From DATAPD01 sp036265385 (GTDB lineage Bacteria; Acidobacteriota; Terriglobia; Terriglobales; Acidobacteriaceae), in NCBI GenBank assembly GCA_036265385.1, contig DATAPD010000048.1:62001-126000 (forward strand): 64,000 nt of DNA, written 5' to 3'. Numbering within the stretch: the stretch's first letter is position 1; every line of letters starts with the position of its first letter. This document shows positions 17,297-25,394 of the stretch, piece by piece. The position numbers were made by a program, and so were the translations under genes. Under the pieces are notes generated by a model, which was given only the letters and a program-made list of their open reading frames with translations, was not told where the DNA came from and searched no databases.

Positions 17297-17781
17297 TGTC
17301 GGCGACAACCAAAAGAACGTTGCCAGGATTGTTGTTGGCCGCAGCGCTTCTCGGACTCGCAGGCTGTCAATCGCGAGTTCCGGGGAGCGCGGAAACAAGC
17401 GCCGCTTACTTCGTAAAGCAAAATGTCACATTCCGCGCGAAAGGTGACAATCCGTTTCCTGCGACGAAGGAGAACATTCTCGCTGGACAGCGAGCGTTCT
17501 CGAGCTACTGCACCGTGTGTCACGGCCTCGACGGTCAGAATACCGGCGTGCCTTTTGCGAAGAAAATGTCTCCACCTGTTCCATCGCTCGCGTCCCCGCG
17601 TGTGCAGGCGTACTCTGACGCTCAGCTAAAACGAGTGGTTGAATCTGGAATTTTTCCTTCCGGGATGCCAGCCGCCAAGGGAACATTAAGCGACGAAGAG
17701 ATCTGGGAAATCGTGGTTTTCCTTCGTCACTTGCCTCCGCCGGGGAGCTTGGGCGAACCCTCGATCTACAGCGGAAACTAG
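17296..17781 (+). CDS. Class I cytochrome c lipoprotein
   Basis: 161 aa. The N-terminus has a lipobox (LLGLAGCQSR) and a mono-haem domain follows with CTVCH near residue 73 and an axial Met probably in PSGMPAAKG. It resembles small membrane-tethered cytochromes that pass electrons to or from terminal oxidases. The start codon overlaps the cupredoxin stop (TAATG), so translation is coupled. The operon ends here, four bases from the convergent partner gene of the DUF692 protein. Confidence 0.88.
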   Translation: MSATTKRTLPGLLLAAALLGLAGCQSRVPGSAETSAAYFVKQNVTFRAKGDNPFPATKENILAGQRAFSSYCTVCHGLDGQNTGVPFAKKMSPPVPSLASPRVQAYSDAQLKRVVESGIFPSGMPAAKGTLSDEEIWEIVVFLRHLPPPGSLGEPSIYSGN

Positions 17782-17785
17782 CACC

Positions 17786-18226
17786 TCAGAGAATGCAGTT
17801 CAACGCAAGTTTCATCTGCACTTCGCCCTGTTCATGCTCAAAGGCTGTCCTCACTTCGGCAGGCATGGCCCAACCTTTTGCTTCCTTTGCGAGCAGGAAT
17901 CGGCAGAAACGATCGCATTCAAGTACTGCATTCACATCGGTCCGCGGATGCTCTGTCCAGTACTCCTCCACCAACGTGGGTAGAACTTCTCTTAAACCAC
18001 GACAGAGTTCCGGCAGGTGCAAGGCGAGCGGCGCAAATCGATCCACCCGGTAGAGCGCGCAATGTCCGTTCATGCCATGATTGCCGGCAATCTCGACAAG
18101 CCGCCGATACTCAAGCGTCGACAACGTATACCGGCGCCAAAGTGTGTCTGGTGTTCGCCGTACCGTATTGCAGAGCTGTGGCGATGCCACCATGTCTGCC
18201 ATCGCTTGTTGAAAGTCCGCTAGCAT
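17786..18226 (-). CDS. Small partner protein of the DUF692 enzyme (HvfC/BufC-like)
   Basis: 146 aa overlapping the upstream DUF692 gene by seven bases. The N-terminus (LADFQQAMADMVASPQL, then a helical LSTLEYRRLVEIAGN) looks like the helical recognition domain found in proteins that accompany multinuclear iron oxygenases and present the substrate peptide. The rest is predicted alpha-helical, with four Cys. Assignment rests mainly on position and weak similarity. If correct, it would bind the peptide modified by the DUF692 enzyme. No substrate peptide is visible nearby. Confidence 0.5.
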   Translation of the reverse strand: MLADFQQAMADMVASPQLCNTVRRTPDTLWRRYTLSTLEYRRLVEIAGNHGMNGHCALYRVDRFAPLALHLPELCRGLREVLPTLVEEYWTEHPRTDVNAVLECDRFCRFLLAKEAKGWAMPAEVRTAFEHEQGEVQMKLALNCIL

Positions 18227-19119
18227 ACGTTGACAAAAGGCGAAGCTGCACTCACGGCTTCCCTCAGAACATGAATTCTTTCAAGTTCCCGCAGAATGCC
18301 TTCCACTCCGATCTTCGTGTAACAAGCTTCATCAAACTCGAAAGTGATAGCGCGCAGGTTCCGCAGTGTTGGCGCGATCACACTCGCGTAATTCCACACC
18401 GCATGCGGGGTGACTCCGCCATGCGCATTGGTGTAAAAGCCTGCGACTGTTTTTCCGCCGCCTAAATGGATTTCCCGCACACAGGCTGGATTGAGTTCTT
18501 CGAGATACTCAGCCGGATCCATACCACCGTTGCGCCACGCGAAATACAAGCTGTGAAGATCAAGCAGGGTGCTGCAGCCAAGCTCAGCGTAGAGTCGGTT
18601 GAGGAACTGCGGCTCCGTCATGGGCTGCTCTGGAATCGGCGCAAAGAAAGCTCCGTTTTCCATCAGGAGCTCGCACCCGGTGGCTGCGCGTAGTGTCGCA
18701 AGCTTTCGGCGCAGGATTCCGAAAGTCTCTTCATCGTAGACCACGGGCAATCCGCAGCCGTTCACTCCCGCCGGCAAGCTGCTGTGAGGCGCCTGAAACA
18801 GGCTGAGGTGTTCGCTATACCACTGAAATTCGAGTTCGGCGGCGATCGCGCCGATCTGGTCGACTTCTTCTCGATCGAGTGGTATTGCACTGGGGAGAGA
18901 TAAACCGATGCCATGTCCGATCACGATTCGCCCTTCGGCCCAACGCCTGACTTGCTCGATCGCGCCCTTCACGTGGCGAAAGCGCCGTCCGCGTTCCAAT
19001 GGGCCCAGGTCGTACCACAATCTGTCCGGAATTACTTCCAGGCACTCCACCAGCGCAGGCGCTTGTTCCAGCAATGCCGGTACCATGGAGTTGTATAGCA
19101 ATCCGACCAGCGGTTTCAT
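18220..19119 (-). CDS. DUF692 multinuclear non-haem iron oxygenase (MbnB/BufB family)
   Basis: 299 aa, a TIM-barrel enzyme of the family that converts peptide cysteines to oxazolone, thiooxazole or related groups (MbnB, TglH, BufB). Visible motifs are GHGIGLSL, WYSEHLSLF, LLMENGAFF, STLLDLHSLYFAW, REIHLGGGK and the late TNAHGGVTPHAVWNY, supplying the His/Asp/Glu/Asn iron ligands. The ATG at 19119 follows GAGGCTGAG. It is paired with a small helical partner. It stands beside a CuA cupredoxin and cytochrome c, which hints at copper handling by analogy with methanobactins and bufferins, but no precursor peptide (DUF2282 or MbnA type) is seen. Confidence 0.82.
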   Translation of the reverse strand: MKPLVGLLYNSMVPALLEQAPALVECLEVIPDRLWYDLGPLERGRRFRHVKGAIEQVRRWAEGRIVIGHGIGLSLPSAIPLDREEVDQIGAIAAELEFQWYSEHLSLFQAPHSSLPAGVNGCGLPVVYDEETFGILRRKLATLRAATGCELLMENGAFFAPIPEQPMTEPQFLNRLYAELGCSTLLDLHSLYFAWRNGGMDPAEYLEELNPACVREIHLGGGKTVAGFYTNAHGGVTPHAVWNYASVIAPTLRNLRAITFEFDEACYTKIGVEGILRELERIHVLREAVSAASPFVNVC

Positions 19120-19322
19120 TGCTCAGCCTCGATCCCCACTTCGAAGCGCCTCCTCTGCCGCCTTCTCCTTGGCGAGGGTTGGTTGACGCCTGGCCAATAG
19201 GTCCGGCCGAGGAGGCTTTCGCTGGCATAGTGCGGAGGACCCGAATTTCGTTACAAGATTGTCAACCCCGAATGCTCAAAACCGCTCCTTGGGGCTGGAT
19301 TTTTTGAACTGTAGCTGTGGAG
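19120..19322. other. Non-coding stretch upstream of the DUF692 gene
   Basis: No gene supported. In minus-strand sense a consensus TTGACA occurs at 19265-19260, about 145 bases before the DUF692 start, but no good -10 follows at 16-18 bases. Short ORFs on both strands lack ribosome binding sites and Cys-rich precursor features. Confidence 0.3.
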
Positions 19323-19452
19323 GGCTGGTTCTTACGGCCCAGATTCCTACGGCCTCGTTCTTACGGACAGGCTCTTACGGACTGTTCCTTACGGACTGTT
19401 CCTTGCGGACTGTTTTCTTGCCCACTGTTTTCTTGCCGTCGTTCTTACGTGG
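19323..19452. repeat. Degenerate 14-nt (2x7) tandem repeat tract
   Basis: The core TACGG or its variants TGCGG/TGCCN recur nine times, near 19333, 19348, 19362, 19376, 19390, 19404, 19419, 19434 and 19446, so the spacing is 14 or 15 bases for most. The central unit is CTTACGGACTGTTC. It is not a CRISPR, because there are no spacers. It belongs with the other heptad-periodic tracts in this window, with a doubled period. Confidence 0.75.
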
Positions 19453-19479
19453 GAGGTGATGTAAACCGGGTTGTGAGCC

Positions 19480-19560
19480 CATAGGCGACTGAAAATAGCC
19501 CACCGCTTTAGCGGTGGGTAGGCTGCACCTAACGACCAAAGTCCCGGAGGGACGGCTGAG
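19480..19560. repeat. Twin-palindrome intergenic element
   Basis: Two perfect hairpins lie 22 bases apart: CCCACCGC-TTTA-GCGGTGGG (19499-19518) and GTCCC-GGA-GGGAC (19541-19553). The compact double-stem layout is like dispersed REP-type elements of bacterial genomes. Only one copy is in the window, so its dispersed nature is not shown here. Confidence 0.5.
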
Positions 19561-19600
19561 TTCTCTTCTGTCACACTCACCAATTGTTTATCCTCGTTTC

Positions 19601-20452
19601 GTGGAAGATCTCTCCGAGCCCAAGCCAGCACTGCGCCCCGGCTCATTTGCCGCACTGCTCCGGCAGGAACTCATTGCCTGCGCTCGTTCCTATGCGGAAA
19701 AGCATGCCCTGACTCCCACAGAGAGCTACGGCCAATCGCCGGTTCTTTGTTTTCGCGCCGAAAATGGCTCCCACGGCAATTTTCACCCGCGATCCTATCG
19801 GGCCATCCTCGCCAATCCGAAATGGACACTCCGTTTGCAGAAACCACACACCAGTGCACGCTCAGCGCTTCCTCGTTGCGACTACACCTGGCGTGAACTT
19901 GATTCCAGCATGAGTTCCGACGCTCTCCTGATGAACATCTTTTGCTTTCCGAAGCTAATCGCCCGCCGAGAGGTGATCCAACTATTGGGAATCGAACCAG
20001 GCTTGGCTCCAGAGTTCGGTGTAAAGGCGCGCGTTCCACTAAAAAGTGGCAGAGTTGACCGCACGGAAATTGACCTTCGTCTCGGAAATCTGCTCGTCGA
20101 ATCAAAGCTCACGGAGACTGGTTTCCAACAGAAGCCTCTCTCCGTCTTCGAAACGTATCGCGATCTCGATCACGTCTTCGATGTGGAACGGCTGCCAAGG
20201 GCAGGGAACTACTGCCTCGGCTACCAACTCGTCCGCAACGTTCTGGCTGCTTTCGCCACCAACAGCTCTTTCTGCGTGATGCTTGACCGCCGCCGGCCTG
20301 ATTTATTGGAAGAGTGGTATCGCATCATGAGCTGTGTCGTTGAGACGGATTTGCGCACGCGCTGCAAAGTCCTCACCTGGCAGGAACTCGCCGCTGTTGT
20401 CCCCGATTCGCTGCGAAAGTTTCTCGCCTTAAAATACGGAATTGTGAGCTGA
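19601..20452 (+). CDS. Hypothetical protein, PD-(D/E)XK nuclease-like
   Basis: About 283 aa. No firm family. The segment RTEIDLRLGNLLVESKLTET has the E-x(n)-D-x(n)-E-x-K arrangement of PD-(D/E)XK enzymes and resembles the PGN_0703-type putative restriction endonucleases. The end is Arg/Leu-rich and helical. I chose GTG 19601, because the upstream extension to GTG 19514 would translate the twin-palindrome element. No ribosome binding site is clear, so the start is uncertain. It stands alone between the repeat region and the ATP synthase genes, with no methyltransferase nearby. Confidence 0.5.
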   Translation: MEDLSEPKPALRPGSFAALLRQELIACARSYAEKHALTPTESYGQSPVLCFRAENGSHGNFHPRSYRAILANPKWTLRLQKPHTSARSALPRCDYTWRELDSSMSSDALLMNIFCFPKLIARREVIQLLGIEPGLAPEFGVKARVPLKSGRVDRTEIDLRLGNLLVESKLTETGFQQKPLSVFETYRDLDHVFDVERLPRAGNYCLGYQLVRNVLAAFATNSSFCVMLDRRRPDLLEEWYRIMSCVVETDLRTRCKVLTWQELAAVVPDSLRKFLALKYGIVS

Positions 20453-20476
20453 AGTCCGTGCGCTACAATCTCCGCG

Positions 20477-20710
20477 ATGCCAGACCCAAAGCCGGACAAA
20501 GATCGTGATTTCATCACCGCCGCAGCGCGCTATTCGGAAATCGGCTTCATCATCCCGGCCGCAGTCATTCTCGGTTTCATCCTTGGCAAGCTACTCGATT
20601 ACTGGCTTCACAAAAACTGGATCTACATCGTTGGCCTGATTTTCGGGGCAGTAGTCGGTTTTGTTCAGATGATCCGCATGGCCATGAACTCGTTCAAGGA
20701 CAAGACGTGA
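20477..20710 (+). CDS. atpZ: AtpZ/AtpI-family F0F1 ATP synthase accessory protein
   Basis: 77 aa with two transmembrane helices (IGFIIPAAVILGFILGKLLDY and IYIVGLIFGAVVGFVQM) separated by a short basic loop, the AtpZ layout. AtpZ and AtpI help c-ring assembly and have been linked to Mg2+ uptake in Bacillus. It overlaps the next gene by four bases (GTGA) and begins the F0 gene cluster. Confidence 0.8.
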   Translation: MPDPKPDKDRDFITAAARYSEIGFIIPAAVILGFILGKLLDYWLHKNWIYIVGLIFGAVVGFVQMIRMAMNSFKDKT

Positions 20711-21135
20711 ACACCCCGTCCGCTCCCTCCGACGTCGTCGATCCGTTCTACAACGGGGCCGTTCGTCGGATCGCAAGGGCCACGGTTATCTGGGCAGTTA
20801 TGTTTATCCCAATCGTCGCATGGCGCTATGGCGCACCAGCCACGATCGGTTTTGCCGCGGGCGCGGCTATTTCCTGGCTCAATTTCCACTTCCTCGCTCG
20901 AGGAGTTGAGAAACTCGCAGAGCGCATCGTCAAGCAAGATAGTCCCGAGCGCGGCAGTGTTGTCATCGGGCGCTTTCTCCTTCGTTATCTGTTGGTTGGC
21001 GTGATCGCCTATGCTATATTCATTGGTTACTCTTTGGGGTTCCGAGGATTTCTGTTCGGTCTCTGCGTGCCTGTCGCTGCCATGCTTACTGAAGCTGTGT
21101 ACGAAGCCAGGGCCGCCTTTCGTGACCGCGAATGA
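20707..21135 (+). CDS. atpI: ATP synthase subunit I (AtpI-like)
   Basis: 142 aa with a GTG start overlapping the atpZ stop. Four hydrophobic segments (ATVIWAVMFIPIVAW, IGFAAGAAISWLNFHFL, FLLRYLLVGVIAYAIF, GFLFGLCVPVAAMLTEAVY) match the AtpI family, an assembly factor for the c-ring. Position between atpZ and atpB supports the call, although sequence conservation is low, as usual for this family. Confidence 0.75.
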   Translation: MNTPSAPSDVVDPFYNGAVRRIARATVIWAVMFIPIVAWRYGAPATIGFAAGAAISWLNFHFLARGVEKLAERIVKQDSPERGSVVIGRFLLRYLLVGVIAYAIFIGYSLGFRGFLFGLCVPVAAMLTEAVYEARAAFRDRE

Positions 21136-21165
21136 ATCCACGTCGCCCTACTCGAGTCCTATTGC

Positions 21166-21894
21166 ATGGAACAACTCGTCTTTACTGAGTTCTTGAATCA
21201 CCTTTTGGGGCGTCCCGTCCTCGCCTTGTTGAGCCTGCTTGGCATCAAGCCGGATAACCCCGCTGCCCCGATCACAAACCCATTCGCCATGGAAGTGCTC
21301 GTGGTTGGGTTTTTGACGATCACTTTTCTGCTTGTTCGCGCTCGCCTCTCCGTCGATCGGCCTGGCGCCTTGCAGCATGTTTTCGAGGGGATCGAGGGCT
21401 TCGTAGGTGGCATTGGCCACGAGATCATTGGCCACGGTTACGAAAAATTCCTTCCCTACCTTGTAGCGTTGGGCCTTTTCATCCTCAGCTGTAACCTGAT
21501 TGGCTTGATTCCTGGACTCGAGTCCCCGACCGCTGTTCCAGTTGTACCGCTGGGCTGCGCCCTTCTCACGTGGTTCTACTATCACTTTCAGGGTCTTCGG
21601 ACGAATGGGGCCGGATACGTCAAGCACTTCATGGGACCTGTCTGGTGGTTGGCGCCTTTGATGTTCCCCATAGAAATCTTCAGCCATCTCGCGCGCATTC
21701 TTTCGCTCACGATTCGTCTCTTCGCCAACATGTTCGCCGGAGAAATGGTCACGTTGGTTTTCTTTTCGCTTGTGCCGCTGGCTGTCCCGATTCTGTTCCA
21801 GGGCCTGCACATCGGTGTGGCATTCATTCAGACTTACATTTTTGTGTTACTCGCCTGCGTGTATTTGGGCGAGGCAGTGGCTCACGAGCACTAG
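21166..21894 (+). CDS. atpB: F0F1 ATP synthase subunit a
   Basis: 242 aa. This membrane subunit forms the ion half-channels beside the c-ring. The essential Arg is in the fifth helix (LSLTIRLFANMFAGEMV), and the last helix has FIQTYIFVLLACVYLGEA with the conserved Gln. The N-terminus is shorter than in E. coli. It follows atpI by 30 bases and precedes atpE after a 177-base gap filled by a heptad repeat tract. Confidence 0.95.
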   Translation: MEQLVFTEFLNHLLGRPVLALLSLLGIKPDNPAAPITNPFAMEVLVVGFLTITFLLVRARLSVDRPGALQHVFEGIEGFVGGIGHEIIGHGYEKFLPYLVALGLFILSCNLIGLIPGLESPTAVPVVPLGCALLTWFYYHFQGLRTNGAGYVKHFMGPVWWLAPLMFPIEIFSHLARILSLTIRLFANMFAGEMVTLVFFSLVPLAVPILFQGLHIGVAFIQTYIFVLLACVYLGEAVAHEH

Positions 21895-21908
21895 CTTGGA
21901 CTAAGAGC

Positions 21909-22001
21909 GGAGCACCGACCACTGATCACCGAGAACCGAGAACTTCAGCTTCCAGCTGACCGGTCCCATACCAGCGACCTGTCATCTGTAACCTGACCTT
22001 C
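21909..22001. repeat. Heptad-periodic tract between atpB and atpE
   Basis: Two blocks of 7-nt steps. From 21913: CACCGAC, CACTGAT, CACCGAG and AACCGAG are consecutive words, followed by decaying copies. From 21974: GCGACCT, GTCATCT and GTAACCT are consecutive. The tract starts about 15 bases after the atpB stop and is inside what should be one operon. Confidence 0.75.
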
Positions 22002-22071
22002 AGCGTGAGGGCGTCTGCAAGAGGATGACGTCAACCACCCACTGTCGGTTCATTCATTGAGGAGAAACACA

Positions 22072-22383
22072 ATGCGCAAAGTCGTAATGTTGCTGTTCAT
22101 GTTGATCGCCTGCACGGTCCTGGCTGTGCCTGCATTTGCACAAGGTGCAGAGGCGGGTCATGCCGGCACGAACTGGGTCGCTCTGACCTCCGGTTTCGCC
22201 ATGGCGTTTGCCGTCGGACTCGCGGCCCTTGGACAATCCAAAGTCGCCGCTTCCGCTTGCGAAGGCTTCGCCCGCAATCCTGCCGCACGTCCTGCAATCC
22301 AGCTGGGATTGATTCTTGGCCTCGCCTTTATCGAGTCCCTGGTGCTGTTCACGCTTGTGATCATTTTCGTCAAGGTCGCCTGA
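22072..22383 (+). CDS. atpE: F0F1 ATP synthase subunit c, with cleavable-looking leader
   Basis: 103 aa, longer than the usual 75-90, because residues 1-23 form a signal-peptide-like leader (LIACTVLAVPAFA/Q). The two ring helices follow: FAMAFAVGLAALGQ, loop FARNPAARP, and GLILGLAFIESLVLF with the ion-carrying Glu. An ungapped match to the Ilyobacter c subunit aligns the helix-1 Gln and the Glu-Ser pair with Na+ ligands, but the next Thr is Leu here. GAGGAGA precedes the ATG; the upstream TTG at 22057 is unlikely. A terminator follows, so subunits b, delta and F1 are elsewhere. Confidence 0.93.
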   Translation: MRKVVMLLFMLIACTVLAVPAFAQGAEAGHAGTNWVALTSGFAMAFAVGLAALGQSKVAASACEGFARNPAARPAIQLGLILGLAFIESLVLFTLVIIFVKVA

Positions 22384-22405
22384 TCGCGATCGTCACAAAA
22401 AATTG

Positions 22406-22433
22406 AAAGGCCTCGGTTCGCCGAGGCCTTTTT
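22406..22433 (+). terminator. Intrinsic terminator after atpE
   Basis: AAAGGCCTCGG-TTCG-CCGAGGCCTTT (22406-22431) is an 11-bp stem with a stable UUCG tetraloop, running into a T tract. It lies 23 bases after the atpE stop and ends the F0 operon. Confidence 0.93.
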
Positions 22434-22455
22434 GCTTCTTAGTTGATTCTTGGTT

Positions 22456-25239
22456 TCAGATCTTCCGCTTTCCATCCCAATCCGGATGGCGTCCGTCTGG
22501 AGACTTGCCCATGCTCTCGACGAGGAGTCGCCGCAATTTGTGACGGCTTTCAAGGTCGGTATTCACGATCTCAAATCCGACTTCGTTTACACGTGCCCGC
22601 CGTAGAAGAACCTGCGCGCGAACCTTCCGGACGCCGACGGAGATTTCGAGATTCGCTTCTGAGCCGATGCGGAGATTATCTTCCTTCGTTCCCATACCTC
22701 CGCCGAGACTGAGCTCGCGGACCAGGATGCTCGATTTTCCCCACGAACTGCCAATCGTCGCTGAAAACGTCCGCGGTAAAACGATTCGTTCGTAGCGCCG
22801 TTGTCGCACCCATGGGCAAGCTGGCGCAGCGTCGAGCGCGGCAATAGCCAACTCACTCGTTTCAAGGCCGCTGTCGGTCATGATCTGGCTGCCATATCGA
22901 GGATCAATCTTCGCCAGCGCTTGAGCCGCCGCCACCCGGAGTTCGCGGTGGTGCGACCATTTCCACATTTTTTTCTCTTCCAAAATCTCTCGCAGGATCG
23001 GAACCGCATCGGACTCTCTCAACCTGCCCAATGATTCAATCGCCTTCAACTGCACGAATGACGAGCGATGCTCGGCTTCGCCTGCTTTGGCCATTGCCAT
23101 GAGTGGTGCTGAGGCGGTTCGGTCACCGCTCATCCCAATCTCATCGACGGCTTGTGGCAACACGAGTCCATCCAGAACTTCCAGCAGTTCAACCAGCGTA
23201 CGTCCACGATCGAGCGCAGCACCGTAAGCAATCTGGCGCACAACAATATCGTGATAAAAGCGGTTCCACTCGGGCAACCGTGAGGGAAGCAGTTCCAGCA
23301 GCGTAGCGACGTCCAGCCGGCTGAGGAGTCCGACCGCCGATGAAGCCTGGCGCGCTTGCCCCGTGCGCAGCATTTCTCGTAATTGCGCGAGGGCTGACGG
23401 ACCCAGTTCCTGTACCACGTCCACCATGCGGTCGCATTCTTCTCGCCGCATGCAGCGGAAAAAACGGTCCGCGAGATGGTCTACAGCGACACCAGACGTG
23501 CGTTTCAGGACATCCAGCAAATCCGGATGAATATGATCGGCACGAATCGCTTCCTCGATAAACTCTGGTAGCCGATTCTCCACACCGACTCGCGGTTTGA
23601 TCTCAGCAGCGAGCACTGGACGGCTGCGCGCAATCAAGTCCATTCCAGCGCAGACTTGATTGACCGCCGGGTAGCTCTTGCTGTTGCTCGCCTCTTGGCT
23701 CAAGCGCACGAACGCGGCGCTCAAGAAACTTTGCTGTTCCGGATCGTTTTCCTTTGATAGCTGTTCGCTGACCTTCAACACCGCACTGCCTAGGAGATTG
23801 CTGCCTGAAGCGCTGAACAGATCTGCCAATTGCGAAAGTCCCGTCGCAGTTTTCTTTCTCGGCTCTAGGTCTTTCGCATCCAGGCAGCTGTAATAGTTTT
23901 TCAAGATCGCGTCAGCCGTTTCGTGGTCTCCGCGCTCTTGTAGCAGTTCCACGAACTGTCTTACGTTTCTCGGTGGCACGCAGGGCGCTTCATTCGAGAG
24001 CAATACACTTTTCTTTCCTGCCTCAGGAACTTCCGCCCAGAACATGCGATCCAGGATGTCGGCATGAGACTCGACCAGTAATCCGGCCTTCCCCATCTTG
24101 TCTTCCTGGATTTTCAGTATTTGGCGCAAAGTATCCATTTGCCGGCTCATGTGTTCCATCATTTGATGGACAGCATTGACCCGGACTTCACCCTTTTGAT
24201 AGCGGTCCAGCGCGAACCGGATTGCCATATGCTCCGCCGCTTTCATCAATAAAGGCGATTCGGATTCCGAAGTGGTAGCCTGGCCGGCGAGATTCTCCAG
24301 GAGATGTTGCAGGCTGATGCGAGTGTTCTCCGGAGCGGCAGTGAGTTCCTGCTGGAACTCTTCCGGCTTGAAATCCATTGTCTGCGCGGCTTTCCCAAAA
24401 TGCGTGAGCAGCCGTATCGCGTGAATGACTTCTTCTTCTTGCAAGGGCACAGTGCTCTTGCCGTCCCATATGTAGGCGCCGTCGGGAATTGCCGGACGGC
24501 CCGGCGCTTCAAGAGTGCCACCACCCGCGAATCCTCCACTCTTGGGCTTTATCGTTGGAACCATCGTTGCCGGAACGGCGCCCGGCTCAGCTTGCATTCC
24601 ACCGTTCTTCGAACCCTCCGCAGCCGCGATCAGTTGCAGCAGCTTCTGTGGATCGTTCAGCCATTCCTTGAATTCCGGACCGAGAGTTTGGGCAGCGATC
24701 TGCGCTGCGACCGAAATTTCGCCTGTCGCCGGGTCCGCCGCCACGAACTTCACTTCGTTAATCTTGATTGAACCGCGATTGTCGCCGAGTGCGTCTTTGA
24801 TTTGCTTGGAGACGTCCTGCGCCTTCGAGCCCCCAGTCGTGAACGCTTTCACGAGGCGAGCAAAATCTTCAATGGTCACTCGAGGAGAGAAGTGAATACT
24901 TGCCAGGCCGGCTGTGGTCAACAACTGCGCAAAGCTGCGCTCTGCCTGCCCCGTCTCGAGTGGAACTCCGTCTAAAAGAAGATTGTGACCGGATACTCCC
25001 AGCAGAAATCCTGAATCGCCTGTCTTTGGAAGAGACGCTTGTAGCTCTGCCCAGGTTGTCTCAAACTGCCCTGCCGTCCGCTTGTGGTCCACGCCGTACA
25101 ACCGCGTGTATTTCACGAGGATGTTTAGGCTATGAACAAAGGCGCGAGCCGAGGCAGCGCGGCTTTCGTTGCTTGTGCCGGAGGTAGGGATACGCGTCTC
25201 CTGAAGTTTCGGCTTCCCCGTAAGGGTATGACGAATCAA
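22456..25239 (-). CDS. Large HEAT-like repeat protein with C-terminal PilZ domain
   Basis: 927 aa, probably cytoplasmic (no signal or membrane segment). The first 170 residues form an uncharacterised domain (SLNILVKYTRLYGVDHKRT, GFLLGVSGHNLLLDGVPLE) of a type seen in acidobacterial regulators. The middle is alpha-helical, with HEAT-like repeats clearest at residues 690-800 (FVQLKAIESLGRLRESDAVP, HHRELRVAAAQALAKIDPRY). The last 110 residues look like PilZ (RRYERIVLPRTFSATI, ELSLGGGMG, VNEVGFEIVN), a c-di-GMP-binding fold. It is probably a c-di-GMP effector acting through protein contacts. The start is a TTG without ribosome binding site, so the N-terminus is uncertain. Confidence 0.65.
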   Translation of the reverse strand: MIRHTLTGKPKLQETRIPTSGTSNESRAASARAFVHSLNILVKYTRLYGVDHKRTAGQFETTWAELQASLPKTGDSGFLLGVSGHNLLLDGVPLETGQAERSFAQLLTTAGLASIHFSPRVTIEDFARLVKAFTTGGSKAQDVSKQIKDALGDNRGSIKINEVKFVAADPATGEISVAAQIAAQTLGPEFKEWLNDPQKLLQLIAAAEGSKNGGMQAEPGAVPATMVPTIKPKSGGFAGGGTLEAPGRPAIPDGAYIWDGKSTVPLQEEEVIHAIRLLTHFGKAAQTMDFKPEEFQQELTAAPENTRISLQHLLENLAGQATTSESESPLLMKAAEHMAIRFALDRYQKGEVRVNAVHQMMEHMSRQMDTLRQILKIQEDKMGKAGLLVESHADILDRMFWAEVPEAGKKSVLLSNEAPCVPPRNVRQFVELLQERGDHETADAILKNYYSCLDAKDLEPRKKTATGLSQLADLFSASGSNLLGSAVLKVSEQLSKENDPEQQSFLSAAFVRLSQEASNSKSYPAVNQVCAGMDLIARSRPVLAAEIKPRVGVENRLPEFIEEAIRADHIHPDLLDVLKRTSGVAVDHLADRFFRCMRREECDRMVDVVQELGPSALAQLREMLRTGQARQASSAVGLLSRLDVATLLELLPSRLPEWNRFYHDIVVRQIAYGAALDRGRTLVELLEVLDGLVLPQAVDEIGMSGDRTASAPLMAMAKAGEAEHRSSFVQLKAIESLGRLRESDAVPILREILEEKKMWKWSHHRELRVAAAQALAKIDPRYGSQIMTDSGLETSELAIAALDAAPACPWVRQRRYERIVLPRTFSATIGSSWGKSSILVRELSLGGGMGTKEDNLRIGSEANLEISVGVRKVRAQVLLRRARVNEVGFEIVNTDLESRHKLRRLLVESMGKSPDGRHPDWDGKRKI

Positions 25240-25394
25240 TAAGAGCGCGCACGTTACGACGGTAATTGGCCCTTGGCTGCGCTCCAGTCACTTTGTCGCA
25301 GGTTCATCGCGCAAACGTCAGCACATTTGCGTTAAAGAGCTCTTTGCTTGTCAAACTGACCAGCTCTAGCTTTTCTGGCATCAAAACAGCGAAA

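Noticed and set aside
19323..19452. CRISPR array
   Set aside because: Repeats are about 14 nt, degenerate and directly adjacent, without spacers or cas genes.
19259..19459. Short plus-strand ORF over the 14-nt repeats as a possible precursor peptide for the DUF692 enzyme
   Set aside because: No ribosome binding site or leader, a frame that only follows the repeat, and the wrong strand for the DUF692 unit.
19514..19600. Upstream GTG start for the nuclease-like protein
   Set aside because: It would translate through the twin-palindrome element; GTG 19601 is more natural, although unproven.
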